Position numbers and translations under genes: made by a program. A stretch of DNA of 64,000 nucleotides, from contig BRKX01000009.1 in the NCBI GenBank assembly GCA_026008535.1, forward strand, positions 45,381,001 through 45,445,000, read 5' to 3'. Below the pieces are notes generated by a model, which saw only the letters and a program-made list of their open reading frames with translations, was not told where the DNA came from and made no database searches. The stretch's first letter is position 1. Every line of letters begins with the position of its first letter. This stretch comes from Perilla frutescens. Its lineage: Eukaryota > Streptophyta > Magnoliopsida > Lamiales > Lamiaceae. Shown in pieces: positions 1 to 12,054 of the stretch.

Positions 1-143
1 GGTAATGGACCATATGGGTACCTGCAAAAATTACCCACGATGGGTAGGATAATTGCACATTTAATGGGTATGAGCACCGGTAAGGGTGACTGTCCACAAA
101 TTTTAACCGGTATGGGACGGATACCTTAGTATCCAACCCGCCC

Positions 144-192
<49 letters not shown>

Positions 193-199
193 TATTTAC

Positions 200-236
<37 letters not shown>

Positions 237-1277
237 GAATTGTATTATAATATGATATTATTTTTGAAGATTTCATAGCATCGTTATGTTTGTAGTTTTT
301 TTTTATGTAATGTTGCATTTTCATGAAGGGTCATTGTATTATATTTTAATCGAATTATGATTTAGTTTTAATCATTATTTTTAAAATTATAAATTATTTA
401 ATCATAATTTTGAATTATTTACTACAAATAATAATTACTAAATTAAATATTCAATAGATAGCTTGTGTTAAAGAAATTTGTATGTTTATATAAATTTTTA
501 AAAATATGACCTTTGTTAGAAATAAAATTATAATTGAACACGAATTGACTACTTGGAATATTAATTTATAACTTATGTTAATTATTTATTCTTATATATA
601 TTATAGACTTGATAAATAAATGCTTATAAAACTTATATAATATATCTTACATAAAATATAACTATATTCTTAAAAGTATATATGACAAAAAAAGACAAAT
701 ATAAGTATGTTTGAATAATTATAGAAAAATATCATTAAATTTATAAAAAAGGTGATATTATTAATTTTCTTCTTACTATCCTTAAGAAGATGTTCATAAT
801 GATATATACATTAAAAAATATTTAATTAATTATTTATTTATTAGGTATCCAAAATTATATTATATAGAAACGATAAAAAGAGAGAATTTATAAACAAAAT
901 TTAGTCCTTTTTTTCTCTTTTTAAAAATAAATAATTATTTTACTTCATATCTATATAGATTACATTTCGTATTCAATATATTTTTCACATGTTTAATCAT
1001 ACACATAATATATATAACTACAATTTTTTATTTAAACTTATAAAAATATTTTAAAATTTATTAAATACTATAAAATATTTCTCGTGTATCACATAAGAAA
1101 AATATTATTTAATTAAAATAGGGGTAATGAGTACATGTATGCATAGTTAAGAACCCAAAAAAATATGAGGGCGGACATAAAAATTATTACCCGGCGGATA
1201 TGAACATGAGCACATATATTTTTTAAAATACAGATATGAGGATGAATACCATAACACCCCACCCATTGCTATCCCTA
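1..1277. mobile_element. hAT-like non-autonomous relic, left end outside window
   Basis: Both ends of this stretch carry degenerate GGGTA / CCCACC-type sequence. The right end, read on the minus strand from about 1277, begins TAGGGATAGCAATGGGTGGG, which resembles the terminal sequence of many plant hAT non-autonomous elements. The middle is AT-rich with no coding potential and holds an AAT/ATT mirror tract. The left terminus and target duplication are not in the window, so the class is inference from one end. Confidence 0.35.
144..236. repeat. (AAT)n then (ATT)n mirror microsatellite
   Basis: AAT units fill about 144-190 and ATT units about 201-236, separated by a short AT spacer. The two halves are reverse complements, so the tract can fold into a hairpin. 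Confidence 0.9.
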
Positions 1278-2319
1278 ATTGTAGCTCATCGTCTTGTCAT
1301 TTGCCATGGTTGTTTGTGAGTTTTCTTTCCATATTATTGGGTTTAGTATCTTATCTTATGGTCGTTTTGTATTTACTCTTCTTAATGATAATGTTTTATT
1401 TGAGTTAAAAAAATTGTGCTAAATGCAGATAAATTTTGCAATATAAATAATAGATACAGGATTGGTGTGAGATACAGTTAATATAAAAAATGATTATGCC
1501 ACCTAAGCATCGAAGCAGATCATTCAAAAATCAAACCAAGGAAAATCATATTCTATCAATTCCGATTAGAGAGTCGAAAACTTGCTTAAAAAGGGTTGCA
1601 GAAAAAAGTTCTCAAACTCACTTTACGTGGGTATTTCCATCTTTTAAATATTGCTAACTATATTTTCCTAAAATATAAGGATAATAAATTATACTGTAAA
1701 AAGGTGTAATAAAGAGAGCAGCGAAGTAGAATCGAGGAGACGCATGCAGAACCCTCATCATGATGTTCTCTCTCTCTCTCCAGTCTTCCCTCCCCATCCC
1801 TCCTCTTTTTCTCGCTCTTCATTTTCTCCTCCATGTATTTATCGTTTATGCCACTCCCATTCTAATATTTTACGTTCTTGCCACTCATCCTAATTTTATT
1901 GGTCTGTTTTTTTTTTTTTTACTAATATTGTTCCAATTAATGCATGTAGCTAGTATTCAACACAATTCAGAAGCAGGCCTCAGTTCTTGCATATCAAGAA
2001 AAAGATTTCATACAAAATCACATCCAATAAAATTTTACAGTAGGCTATCATTTCGTTGGACGACGAAACCCGCGGTAACTAGTAACTACCGATATATATG
2101 GATGTAGGTGCGTGTGAACTATTAGAAATATATTTATGCATGTTTTGTGCGTACAAATATAACGAGGTATTTTGGTGGAGCAGTAAATCTAAATCTATGA
2201 ACAATTGGGGGCAGGGGTGATTAATGTTTCTGTAATAGTGACTCCATGGAGAGGACAGAATAGTCCTGGCGAGAGTCCCATTCATCAAATATTCCAAATC
2301 CAGTCTGCCTGCTCTGCAC
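1278..2319. other. AT-rich intergenic stretch upstream of the HD-ZIP III gene
   Basis: I see no gene here. There is a short pyrimidine run near 1766-1800 and a poly(T) run near 1908-1920. Open frames over it are simple-sequence artefacts without recognisable domains. Distal promoter elements of the downstream gene could lie here, but none can be named. Confidence 0.5.
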
Positions 2320-3260
2320 AGTATCAGAGAGAGAGAGAGGAGAGAGAAAAAAGTAAAAGCAAAGGAGCCAATGGATGGAAACAACATACTGAAATAAAAA
2401 CCAATCCTGAAAACGCAAACCAATCAGAAAAATCTAAAAGGCTCCACCAAGCACTATCTGGCCTCTTCCTCTTCTCCCTTCTGTTTTCTTCACCACCAAC
2501 TCATTTTTAGCTTTCATTTCGAAAACCCCAGATCCATATTTTCCTTTTTCCAGTTTTATATGTTTCTAGAATTATAAGTATGCCTATGTGTTTGCATGAC
2601 ACGAGAATCTCTACTGATTGAAGAAAGTCTTGGCTGTCAGACCAGGGGAAGAAGAATCTTGAAAACAGCTATGAAAAGCTATGCGTGGTTTGCTTATTTC
2701 TGTTTGGATTCGGACAGTGAGGCTCCAAGCTTCGATCTTTGCATGAAATAAGATTGTTGTTGGGTTATTCACTAAGCTATTATGAAGGAAAATTGGTGGG
2801 ATTGGAGGAACGTTTGGTGGATTCAAGAAATGGAGATAAGAAATAAATGTTTCTTTATTTCGTTACTGTGCTAGTGTGATTCCATTCTAGGAGCTTTGTT
2901 TTCTTGCGTTGGTACAGGAAGGAATTAGTCACCGTTTCGTTTCAGCAATCTTTTTTTTTTTGCACCACGTTTCATGCGTTCCTTGATCAAAATTAAATTA
3001 TATACGTGCAGAATCCTCCATATAAAGAATCGATTGGGAATATTCTACACTTCTGTGCTCTTTGATCGTAGGATAGTCGTTCATTAGCAAAGCAAACTTA
3101 AGAATTTATGCTTGAGGTCTTATAATGATTGGATTATGTTCGAAAAATGGGTTCTTGCAGAAAGCCTTTTAGTGTAGTGAAGTAAAGTGAAAAGAATTTC
3201 GTTTTGGAGGGTTGAGGATTGATTCATAGTTCGAATTAGTTAAGGTTGTGATTGTGGGAT
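2320..3260 (+). promoter_or_regulatory. Probable core promoter and 5' leader of the HD-ZIP III gene
   Basis: A GA-rich run (about 2326-2346) and a pyrimidine-rich stretch (about 2459-2500) lie 0.75-0.95 kb before the start codon, and base composition is less AT-rich than upstream. HD-ZIP III genes usually have long, often intron-containing leaders, and possible acceptors end near 2918 and 3160. No convincing TATA box or exact start site can be chosen. Upstream ATGs are present, but none encodes a recognisable peptide. Confidence 0.35.
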
Positions 3261-6200
3261 ATGTCAATGTCTTGCAAAGAGAGTAACAAGGCGGCAGCTG
3301 CTGCTGCTGCGATTATGGATAATGGGAAGTATGTGCGTTATACGCCTGAGCAAGTTGAAGCCCTTGAGAGGCTATATCATGACTGTCCTAAACCGAGCTC
3401 CATGCGCCGGCAGCAGCTCATTCGTGAGTGCCCCATTTTATCCCACATTGAACCTAAGCAGATCAAAGTCTGGTTCCAGAACAGAAGGTATTTATTTAGG
3501 ATATAATGTTGATGATTTCAGCACTGTAGTTGATTTGTTGTGTAAGTGTAGTGGAGAGTCTTTAGAGAGGCATGTAATGTGGAAGCTTCAATTGAATTTG
3601 GGTTATGAGTTGGATTTGTAGAGTTCTCTCTTTGGTTGGTTATTGGTTCATGAGCTAAGGTTTATAAATTGCATGTTCACTGTGTTTTTAAATTATGTTT
3701 CTGGTGTTTGGAAGGCAGAATCTTGAACTGTACTTTCTTTGAAATACAGATGTCGAGAGAAGCAAAGAAAAGAAGCGTCAAGGCTTCAAGCTGTAAATAG
3801 GAAGCTGACAGCAATGAACAAACTGATGGTGGAGGAGAATGATAGGTTGCAGAAACAAGTATCACAATTGGTGTATGAAAACACTCACTTTCGCCAGCGT
3901 ACACCAAATGTAAGAATCGTGGAACTGGTCTCAGCATTCTTAGTTTCATGAAATTGTTGTTTTAACAAGGTTATTTCATTTTCTTGCAGAATCCACTTAC
4001 TACAAAAGACACAAGCTGTGAATCAGTGGTGACAAGTGGTCAAAAGCACCACTTGACACCACAGCATCCGCCAAGGGATGCTAGTCCTGCAGGGTTAGTA
4101 GGGGGGTTATGATTGTTTAGGCATTTTTACGATGGAAGTAAGAGTATATCTGCTGTTATTGTGCTGTATGACCCAAAATGTTGAGTGTTTGGCTTACAGA
4201 GTTCTTCTATCTGCCGTTTGTATTTTCCCAGGCTTTTGTCCATTGCAGAAGAAACTTTAGCAGAGTTTCTTTCAAAGGCCACAGGAACTGCTGTTGAGTG
4301 GCTCCAAATGCCTGGAATGAAGGTATTCGGGTTATCTTGAACTTTCCTTGTCTGCAGAAATGCTAAGCTACCTCATGTTATGTAAACCTGTGGATTGGCA
4401 TCACTCTGTTTCATAAGCTAAAAATGGACTATGTAAAAATGACAGAGTTAAATATAGCTGGCTCAAATTTCACATACTTCATCTAGATATCTTTTTGCTT
4501 GCTGCAAATTTGCCTTAGCTTTTCCACTGAGTTATTTTTTTATTTTATTTCTTTGCAAATTTTGGCTAGCCTGGTCCGGATTCCATTGGAATCGTTGCTA
4601 TTTCTCATGGTTGCTCTGGTGTAGCAGCACGAGCTTGCGGTCTGGTTGGTCTAGAACCCACCAGAGTAAGTACTTTATCTCTGTGATCACAACTCCGCAT
4701 TTGTTCCTCATGTATGATGTATCATCTTTGTTTAGGTTTAAGAGTGCTGTTTTTTTGCCAATATATGTTCCAGGTTGCAGAAATCCTGAAGGATCGACCT
4801 TCATGGTTCCGCGATTGCCGTGCTGTGGATGTGGTGAACGTGCTTCCCACTGCCAATGGTGGAACCATAGAACTTTTATACATGCAGGTAGAGATTTATT
4901 TATTATATATGGATCATTTGCTTATTGCCTTATTTGTATGTTATTAATGGTTCTATGAATTTGAAAATCTAGCTATATGCGCCAACAACTTTGGCGCCTG
5001 GTCGTGATTTTTGGTTGTTACGCTTTACCTCTGTAATGGATGATGGCAGTTTGGTGGTATGTGAACTTAAAAAATCTTTTATACCCGTGGTTTGTGATTT
5101 TTATATCCTGAAAATTGGTTTGATTAAAATTTTGCATCATTTTGGGTTGCAACCTGTGCTCAGGTCTGTGAGAGGTCACTTAGCAATACCCAAAATGGCC
5201 CAAGCATGCCACCTGTTCAGAACTTCGTGAGAGCTGAGATGTTGCCTAGTGGTTACCTCATCAGACCTTGTGAAGGAGGAGGCTCAATCATCCACATTGT
5301 AGATCACATGAATTTGGAGGTAATTGTATCTCCCATTTCTGACACTTCACATCTGTCATGGAGAAGTTTATTCATCTTTAGTACGCTGTAGAAGAATATT
5401 TAAGAACATTAATATGGGTGCCATGTGGCGTTATCTTTTAAACCATGGGCGCACGGCGCATAAAGTTATGTTTGGGACAGCTTTTCCTCAAAAGCTCTAC
5501 TCACTGTCTTTCTGATTGTCTTATAACAGATACAGTAAACTTGAATTACTGCCTATTGTACTTGCTTTTTTGCATCTTAAAATGTTGGTATTGCCATTTT
5601 ATTTATCAGGCATGGAGTGTTCCTGAGGTGTTGCGTCCACTCTATGAATCGTCAACCGTGCTTGCTCAAAGGATCACAACAGCTGTAATAATTATGTGCT
5701 ACATTCTTGACACAATAAAACAGTTTGATAAAAATAATGCTTAGTCTTTTCTCTAAATGATGGTTGCCCTTCTGTTTTTATTTTTATTTTTTCTTGTCTC
5801 TTAATGCAGGCTCTTCGCCAACTTAGGCAGATAGGTCAGGACATAACGCAGTCTAGTGTGAACAACTGGGGCAGAAGACCAGCAGCTCTACGAGCTCTTA
5901 GCCACAGGTTGAGCAGGTAGGATTAGTCTGCATTCTGTTCTCACTTTTATGTGATTGTAAACTGCATATAATCGTTTTGATCGTTGTGCAGGGGATTCAA
6001 TGAGGCTCTTAATGGGTTTAGTGATGAGGGGTGGTCGTTGATAGGCAATGATGGCGTGGATGATATCACAGTTCTTGTGAACTCGAATCCAGAGAAATTG
6101 ATGGGCTTAAATATTTCTTTCACAAGTGGATACAACTCCATTTGCAATTCAATCCTTTGTGCCAAAGCCTCAATGCTTTTACAGGTCAGTGAGCTTCACA

Positions 6201-8972
6201 ATTTGTACTAATATTTTCTCTGTTTCTCTTTCCCCATGGGAACCTATTTCTGAAGGTGATGGAATGTATAGATAGATTCTGATGAGCAAAGATAAATCAT
6301 ATCCTGATTGATATATTCTGTAAAACAGTGATGTTTGCCTTGCTTCGTCATTCATTCAATCGTATTTGCCCACCATTTTATGAATCAGTGGATTCTGAAT
6401 AAGGATTAAGTTTCATGAATGACCTAATGTGATATTTCTAATAGGCTAGTATGAGTTGCGCTTAATCTAGCTATCAAGTGATTCTATTTATAGGGAGGTT
6501 CTGTTTTAATTAATAGTTCAAGCTAGGATTTCATACATGTGCATGTATTTATGTTCCAATATAAGACGTTAAGAAAAGGGTCGTGCAAGTTGGAGTGTAT
6601 ACATTCATCACTTAGAATTGTTAATATTTATGCTGTGAATTGCTTCTGCAAATTTTGATGTTGTTAACCTACTACTGTCAAGAAATTCATCTTTGGCAGT
6701 TGCCTGGATTTTCTGCATGTTTAAATGTGCTTTTGTTCATAAAGATCCACGTGTCTTGAGTGTGTGTGTCCTTGGCTGTAATTGTAATAAATTTCTCTTC
6801 ATATTCGGGTCCAGAATGTGCCTCCTGCAATACTACTACGATTTTTGCGAGAGCATAGATCAGAATGGGCTGACACCAACATTGATGCTTACTCAGCTGC
6901 TGCTATCAAAATTGGTCCTTGTACGTTCTTAGGCCCTCGAGTTGGTAACTTTGGGGGCCAAGTTATACTCCCATTGGCTCAGACTATCGAGCATGAAGAG
7001 GCAAGTGTATAGAATTGCCTTTTTTCACCTATTTATAATCTTTTTTTGTGGTAAATTTTGACATTTTAAAGTGGTACTACCTTTTGTCTTGTTTTGACAC
7101 GAATATTTTGGATATCCTGATGCTCGATAGCTGCTGGAGGTGATTAAGCTGGAAGGTATTGCCCATTCTGCTGAAGATGCTATGATCCCTAGGGATGTAT
7201 TACTCTTACAGGTATATTTTATTCTTTCTTTTTGCATATGTGAAAGCAAAGATGTTTTGCTTGGAGCCTCGGATAATATATTTCAATCGAGGCATTCTGT
7301 ACTCTTTGAGGAGTAAGTTCATCATCTGCTCAACTAAATCTGTTGTATTTACTGTCTTGTTGATTATGACACTTTTCTTTTTCTCATTATCTCTTTTTGG
7401 CTTGTGCTTTCAGTTAAAAGCGATCAAATTTGGCAGCGCTTATCATGATAGGATCTTAATTGAACATAAGTTGGGAGTTTGTTACTCTTCTTGAAAACAA
7501 CTCATTAAGCATTTCTCAAAACCTATTAGTTATATCCGGTGGCCTATTTGATGTGCCTTAAACATGCTAAGAGAATGCAAATATTTCAAAGCAGTACCTG
7601 TATCATTTTGCTTTCCTTTTCTATCTCTTTGTTTTTTATCTCGTCTGGTACTCATCTTCAAGTCTGGCAGCTCTGTAGTGGAATGGATGAAAATGCCGTC
7701 GGAACATGTTCTGAACTCATATTTGCCCCTATTGACGCCTCATTCGCTGATGATGCTCCACTACTGCCATCTGGTTTTCGCATCATTCCTCTTGATTCGG
7801 GCAAGGTCAGTTTTCATTTCTTGTTTTTTTCATTTTGGAAGTCTGTTGGTATTTTTATTTATTGATAGATTCATTGTTGGATTGATTATATGTAGGAAGC
7901 CACCAGTCCAAATCGAACCCTGGACCTTGCTTCTGCTCTGGAAACTGGGACAGCAGGAAACAAACCTCCAAACGGCCTTTCTAGCAACGGTGGCACTACA
8001 AGGTCTGTCATGACTATTGCATTTCAGTTCGCGTTTGAAAGCCACATGCAAGAGAATGTGGCATCCGTGGCCCGACAATATGTCCGTAGCATTATAGCAT
8101 CAGTTCAAAGGGTGGCATTAGCTCTCTCCCCCTCTAGCCTAGGTCCTCACGCTGGTCTCCGATCACCACTTGGAACTCCAGAAGCGCACACCCTGGCTCG
8201 TTGGATCTGCCAAAGTTATAGGTACTTCATGTCTGTGCTTGACTATTAAACACACACACGCCCACACATTCCTTAAACCTCAATCACTTGTCATTTTCTT
8301 AGGTTAATGAAGGTTCGTTCTGTTTCTGTCTAGGAACTTTATGGGAGTGGAGCTTCTAAAATCGAGTTGTGGAGGGAGCGATTCTATCCTTAAGGCTCTG
8401 TGGCATCATTCAGATGCTATTATGTGCTGCTCTGTGAAGGTAATGATTCTGAAACCGATTTGCGAAGCTACAGAAAAATCATACTTGAATCTTTTATGAG
8501 CCTTCTTTCATCATGTCATTGCTTGCCAACGTCTTCCTTTTCTCGTGTTGCTTTCGTGCCACTGCTTCTGCAGGCAGTGCCGGTTTTCACATTTGCAAAC
8601 CAGGCCGGTGTTGACATGCTCGAGACAACCCTGGTTGCACTTCAAGACATCACTCTGGAGAAGATATTTGATGATCATGGGAGGAAGAATGTCTGCTCCG
8701 AATTCCCACAGATAATGAATCAGGTCAGAAAATCACTTGTTTCTTGGCATAAAAACAGTGAGGGGAATTTTGCGCATAAAGTTGTGAGCTTGATCTAGAC
8801 TTATATAAACATGTTTATTCGACAGGGTTTTGCGACTCTTCAAGGTGGCATTTGTTTGTCGAGCATGGGCAGACCCGTCTCGTATGAGAGAGCCGTTGCT
8901 TGGAAAGTTCTGAACGAAGATGAGAATGCTCACTGCATCTGCTTCATGTTCGTGAATTGGTCGTTTGTTTGA
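3261..8972 (+). CDS. ATHB-8-like: Class III HD-ZIP transcription factor, ATHB-8/ATHB-15 clade
   Basis: Eighteen coding exons splice to 845 codons: 3261-3487, 3750-3909, 3990-4093, 4232-4322, 4570-4665, 4774-4887, 4973-5056, 5164-5319, 5610-5684, 5810-5916, 5992-6184, 6815-7000, 7131-7211, 7671-7805, 7896-8221, 8334-8439, 8574-8723, 8826-8972. Every junction keeps frame, and the length is normal for the family. Domains in order: a seven-alanine N-terminal tract; homeodomain (about residues 22-80, IKVWFQNRR); leucine zipper (about 80-120); START domain (from about 160); C-terminal MEKHLA region ending CICFMFVNWSFV. The ATG at 3261 gives MSMSCKES, like known members; the in-frame triplet before it is not ATG. 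Family members are nuclear DNA-binding dimers acting in vascular, meristem and leaf-polarity development. The stretch HLTPQHPPRDASPAG and the NFGGQ region favour ATHB-8 over ATHB-15, but the split needs a tree. Expected control is by miR165/166. The gene converges on the DUF761 gene at 9625. Confidence 0.95.
4312..4579 (+). promoter_or_regulatory. miR165/166 target site split across exons 4 and 5
   Basis: The last 11 bases of exon 4 (4312-4322, CTGGAATGAAG) join the first 10 of exon 5 (4570-4579, CCTGGTCCGG) to make the 21-nt site encoding the PGMKPGP stretch at the start of the START domain. A 247-bp intron separates the halves in genomic DNA, so only spliced mRNA can pair with the miRNA. 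This is the classic HD-ZIP III regulatory site. Confidence 0.93.
7001..7130 (+). other. GC-AG intron 12 of the HD-ZIP III gene
   Basis: Exon 12 ends GAAGAG at 7000 and is followed by GCAAGT rather than GT; the intron ends GATAG at 7130. Only this junction restores the family sequence EHEE-LLEVIKLEG in frame. Position +5 G and the AAG/T context are good for a GC donor. All 16 other introns of the gene use GT. Confidence 0.85.
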
Positions 8973-9624
8973 TTCAAGTGATCAAAACTGGCAGTAGCTG
9001 GAGATGTGTTTGAACCAGAACTCAGTTGTTTTAGCATGCTTTTGTTTCTATATTATTGTTGTTTGTGAGGGTGCTGTTATTACCTGTATTTTACTTGCAT
9101 GTTTTATTATTGTGTTGCACTTGCTTCTGAATGATGTCTGTTTTGGAATCTTAAATCACTTTTTAAGGTAGAAGAGACCTATGTATGAAGTTCTATCTCT
9201 TCCTTAAGATTAGTGCTATTGATTGAATATTGAAATATATGTGAGATTATAATACGGTAAAGAATTATATATATTACCTTAAGAAATAAATACAACACCC
9301 CCAAATTAACATGCCTTTCGAATTCATCAATATATCATTCAACTACAAAATGCAAATACAAGACAACAAGGTGTATAATTAATTCTTTTATTTTTTTTGT
9401 ATATTGCTAAATTAAAATGTATTTTCTTGTACACATTTCTCGACCAAATGAAAACTACAAACCTTCCTATACAATATCATTCTTTAATTTTCTTCTCATA
9501 AAACATCTTTTTTTTAACAGTGGAAATATATAAATTACAATCCCATACATAACATTGCAAATACACTTCCACACATCTTTGAAAAAGAAATAAAAAAAAA
9601 ATATATTTAAGAAAAAGAAGAAAA
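8973..9624. other. Convergent intergenic region holding two 3' UTRs
   Basis: About 650 bp separate the stop of the HD-ZIP III gene from the stop of the minus-strand DUF761 gene. It is AT-rich and should hold both 3' UTRs and poly(A) signals. No further ORF or RNA gene is visible. Confidence 0.6.
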
Positions 9625-10200
9625 TCAGGAAGCCATTGAATTTTGCTTCTTCAAATCTCTGTAGAACTTCATGATGAACTTATCAGCAGCTTCATCAACA
9701 CGATTATCTTCTTCGATTTCTCGCAACGGAAAAGGAGAATCCGTTATCCTCAGCTGCCTCACCACCGGCGTCCGCCCGAACCCCGGCAGAGCCGGCGACG
9801 GTGCCACGCTGCTGGCCATCTCCACCGCCGCTGCCCACAGCTCATTCTCGCTAGGCTGCGGCGGCGGCGCTGCATGGGATTGTTTCCGCTTGTTGAGGTG
9901 AAAGGGTAGCCGGAAAGTAGGGCTAGCCGGGCTACTGCTGCAGCTGAACTCGTATTCGTTTAACGGGGTCGGGTAGGAGAGCTGTGGTTCTTGTGCAGCG
10001 GCGGCGGAGGCGGCGTGGTGGTGGTGGACGTGAAAGATGAGGTTTTGCATGGCTGCTTTGCCGGCGATCTTGCCACGCTTCATCATCATGCTGAGATCGG
10101 ACAACAATTTGGCCTTTGATACACCTTTTCTCAACATGAAATATGCCACTTTCACTATTTTCCAGAATTTCTTGGCTATTATTGGCATGCTTTGCTCCAT
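9625..10200 (-). CDS. DUF761 / Avr9-Cf-9 rapidly elicited-type protein
   Basis: Single-exon gene of 191 codons. The N-terminus MEQSMPIIAKKFWKIVKVAY starts a basic, partly hydrophobic block (residues 1-57). A low-complexity His/Ala region follows, then a conserved YEFSCSSSP motif, the block ALPGFGRTPVVRQLRITDSP, and the DUF761 signature DEAADKFIMKFYRDLKKQNS at the extreme C-terminus. Proteins of this family are small, plant-specific and often defence- or stress-induced; the biochemical role is unknown. It is the paralogue of the gene at 44966-45520. It lies tail to tail with the HD-ZIP III gene, an arrangement I also recall at Arabidopsis At1g52140/At1g52150. A TATA box lies about 120 bp upstream of the ATG. 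GC content is far above the surroundings, consistent with a real gene. Confidence 0.9.
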   Translation of the reverse strand: MEQSMPIIAKKFWKIVKVAYFMLRKGVSKAKLLSDLSMMMKRGKIAGKAAMQNLIFHVHHHHAASAAAAQEPQLSYPTPLNEYEFSCSSSPASPTFRLPFHLNKRKQSHAAPPPQPSENELWAAAVEMASSVAPSPALPGFGRTPVVRQLRITDSPFPLREIEEDNRVDEAADKFIMKFYRDLKKQNSMAS

Positions 10201-10319
10201 TTTTTTTTATGGATTTTTCACTTTGATGGTTGGAGAGAAATATTGGGAGTGTTTGTAAGAGAATTTTTGTTGAAGAAAGAAATGTTTTTAGGTTGAACAA
10301 GTGAAGGGAGGTGAGGGTG

Positions 10320-10327
10320 TATTTATA
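10320..10327 (-). promoter_or_regulatory. TATA box of the minus-strand DUF761 gene
   Basis: On the minus strand the sequence reads GGCTATAAATACACC, a strong plant TATA box, 120 bp before the ATG at 10200. A start site about 30 bp downstream would give a leader of roughly 90 bp. Confidence 0.65.
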
Positions 10328-10570
10328 GCCGTAGACAACACATGGAGTAGTTGTACCTTGAGCTCTAGCGAAAGTACTTCTTGATCTTCATGGAAACTTC
10401 TAAAGGTTTTTAATGTATTGTCATTCACTCAATTATTGATCGCTGCACGCAGCAACGTTATTAATTGGTAAAATCAATTACTTGTATACCCTTAACCTTA
10501 AAAAGTTGGAAATATTATATCTATTTCCAAAAAATTAACTAGCATAAGATCGATACTTTCTAACTATATA
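10328..10570. other. Upstream region of the DUF761 gene
   Basis: Proximal promoter sequence of the minus-strand gene up to the MITE at 10571. No specific operator can be named. Confidence 0.4.
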
Positions 10571-10816
10571 CTCCTTCCGCCTCTGTTTAAATGTCATTTT
10601 AGATGAATACACACAAATTAATAAACTAATTAATTTACCTAATATATCCCTGTGTGAATACATTAAATGAGTTAAATATATACATTTGAATGCGTTAAAT
10701 GAGGACAAATGTGAAAAAAATGTGAATTTTTTATCTCGAATTTGTAGAATGACACTTTTTATAAAATAAAATTAAAATGTTAGAATGACATTTATTCAGA
10801 AATATAATTGAGGGAG
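10571..10816 (+). mobile_element. Stowaway-like MITE, copy 1
   Basis: The element begins CTCCTTCCGCCTCTG and ends TTGAGGGAG, with TA on both sides (10569-10570 and 10817-10818). TGTCATTTTAGATGAA near the left end mirrors TTAGAATGACATTTATT near the right end. The ends match the plant CTCCxTCCG...GGGAGTA Tc1/mariner-type MITEs. Two further copies of the same family lie at 18427 and 20500. Confidence 0.8.
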
Positions 10817-11537
10817 TATGATATATTTTCAATCATCTCTCTGTATCTAATCTCCAATTTTGTTATGGACTTACTATTGGATTTTAGTTAGAGGGTGGAA
10901 AACTGTCTTATGGTCGTTAAAATTCACAAGACGAGACAATATTAGAATCTAAACACTAATAGAATTACAAATATATTATTGAATATGAGTATGGATCTGG
11001 TTTAGATGTTCCAATTAATTAATATTAATATTAATATATCTTGATTGTAGATGAGAGCCGATCGATATGTAATTAAATTCTTGATATTGCATATGCAGTT
11101 AATAATCATATTTCACACAAGCACTTGTAACTTTTTGCAAATTCAGATATTAATTAGCTAGGATATAATAATTAATAAAGATTTTTGTTAATGATTAGAA
11201 GAAAATATCATGTATAATTGGTAAGTAGCAATTATTTGTGTGTAAGAAGTGTGGGGATTTGGTGCTTTGTTAAAGTGGCCGACTCGGTCACTTTCTCCAG
11301 CTTTTTCCCACTTTATTTACTTTCAACGCCTTGTAAAACTTTACGTATAGTTTCTAATTCACGTTTCTTTATTCAAATAAAATTCTGAGTTTTAATTTGT
11401 TGCCTCGCAAATTGCATTTCAATAACGCCTCAATTTTTGTTAGTTTAATGGTCTCCTCCTCCTAAGTTTCAAATTTTGACCTAAAAAAGGAACAAGAAAA
11501 ATGCAGGCAAGATAAAATGACTATTGTGTGAAACATA

Positions 11538-11538
11538 T

Positions 11539-11571
<33 letters not shown>
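11538..11571. repeat. (TA)n(TG)n microsatellite
   Basis: TA repeats run directly into about ten TG units. Confidence 0.9.
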
Positions 11572-12005
11572 ATTCCTACTCCTATATACCACGTTCTATG
11601 CATTTTGCGAATGCTGCATGCTAGTATTTTACGATAATTTTCACCATTTATGCAAATATAATTATACATATTTATGTCGGTAATTAAGTTTAAGTAAATA
11701 CAAGAAATGGTAGTGCTAACATACTTATAATGAAATAAAAATATTCATTCCTAAGTTAATCAATAATGATATAGTTGCAAAGTGAAAGAGTGAGCAATGA
11801 AAATTAAACAAGTGTGCGAGCATTGAAAACTTAATAATTCTTTATATAGTTTAATTTTACATTTTATGTTTTCATATTATATATTATATAAATAATATAA
11901 ACACAGGAAATTATAATGAAAAAGGATCCACCCTAAAAGGGAGGCAGTTAATGGTGAATATAAAATTATTCTTTCACTTTCAAAGTTTCTTTTGAAGCAA
12001 ACAAG

Positions 12006-12009
<4 letters not shown>

Positions 12010-12050
<41 letters not shown>
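12010..12050. repeat. (CT)n microsatellite
   Basis: About 20 uninterrupted CT units. Confidence 0.95.

Positions 12051-12054
<4 letters not shown>

Noticed and set aside
2079..2510. Open frames on both strands in the HD-ZIP III leader
   Set aside because: Driven by GA/CT and AT composition, no domain, overlapping one another; at most uORFs.
3252..3260. Upstream extension of the HD-ZIP III frame (MWD before MSMSCKES)
   Set aside because: The triplet at 3252 is TTG, not ATG. The family start aligns with the ATG at 3261.
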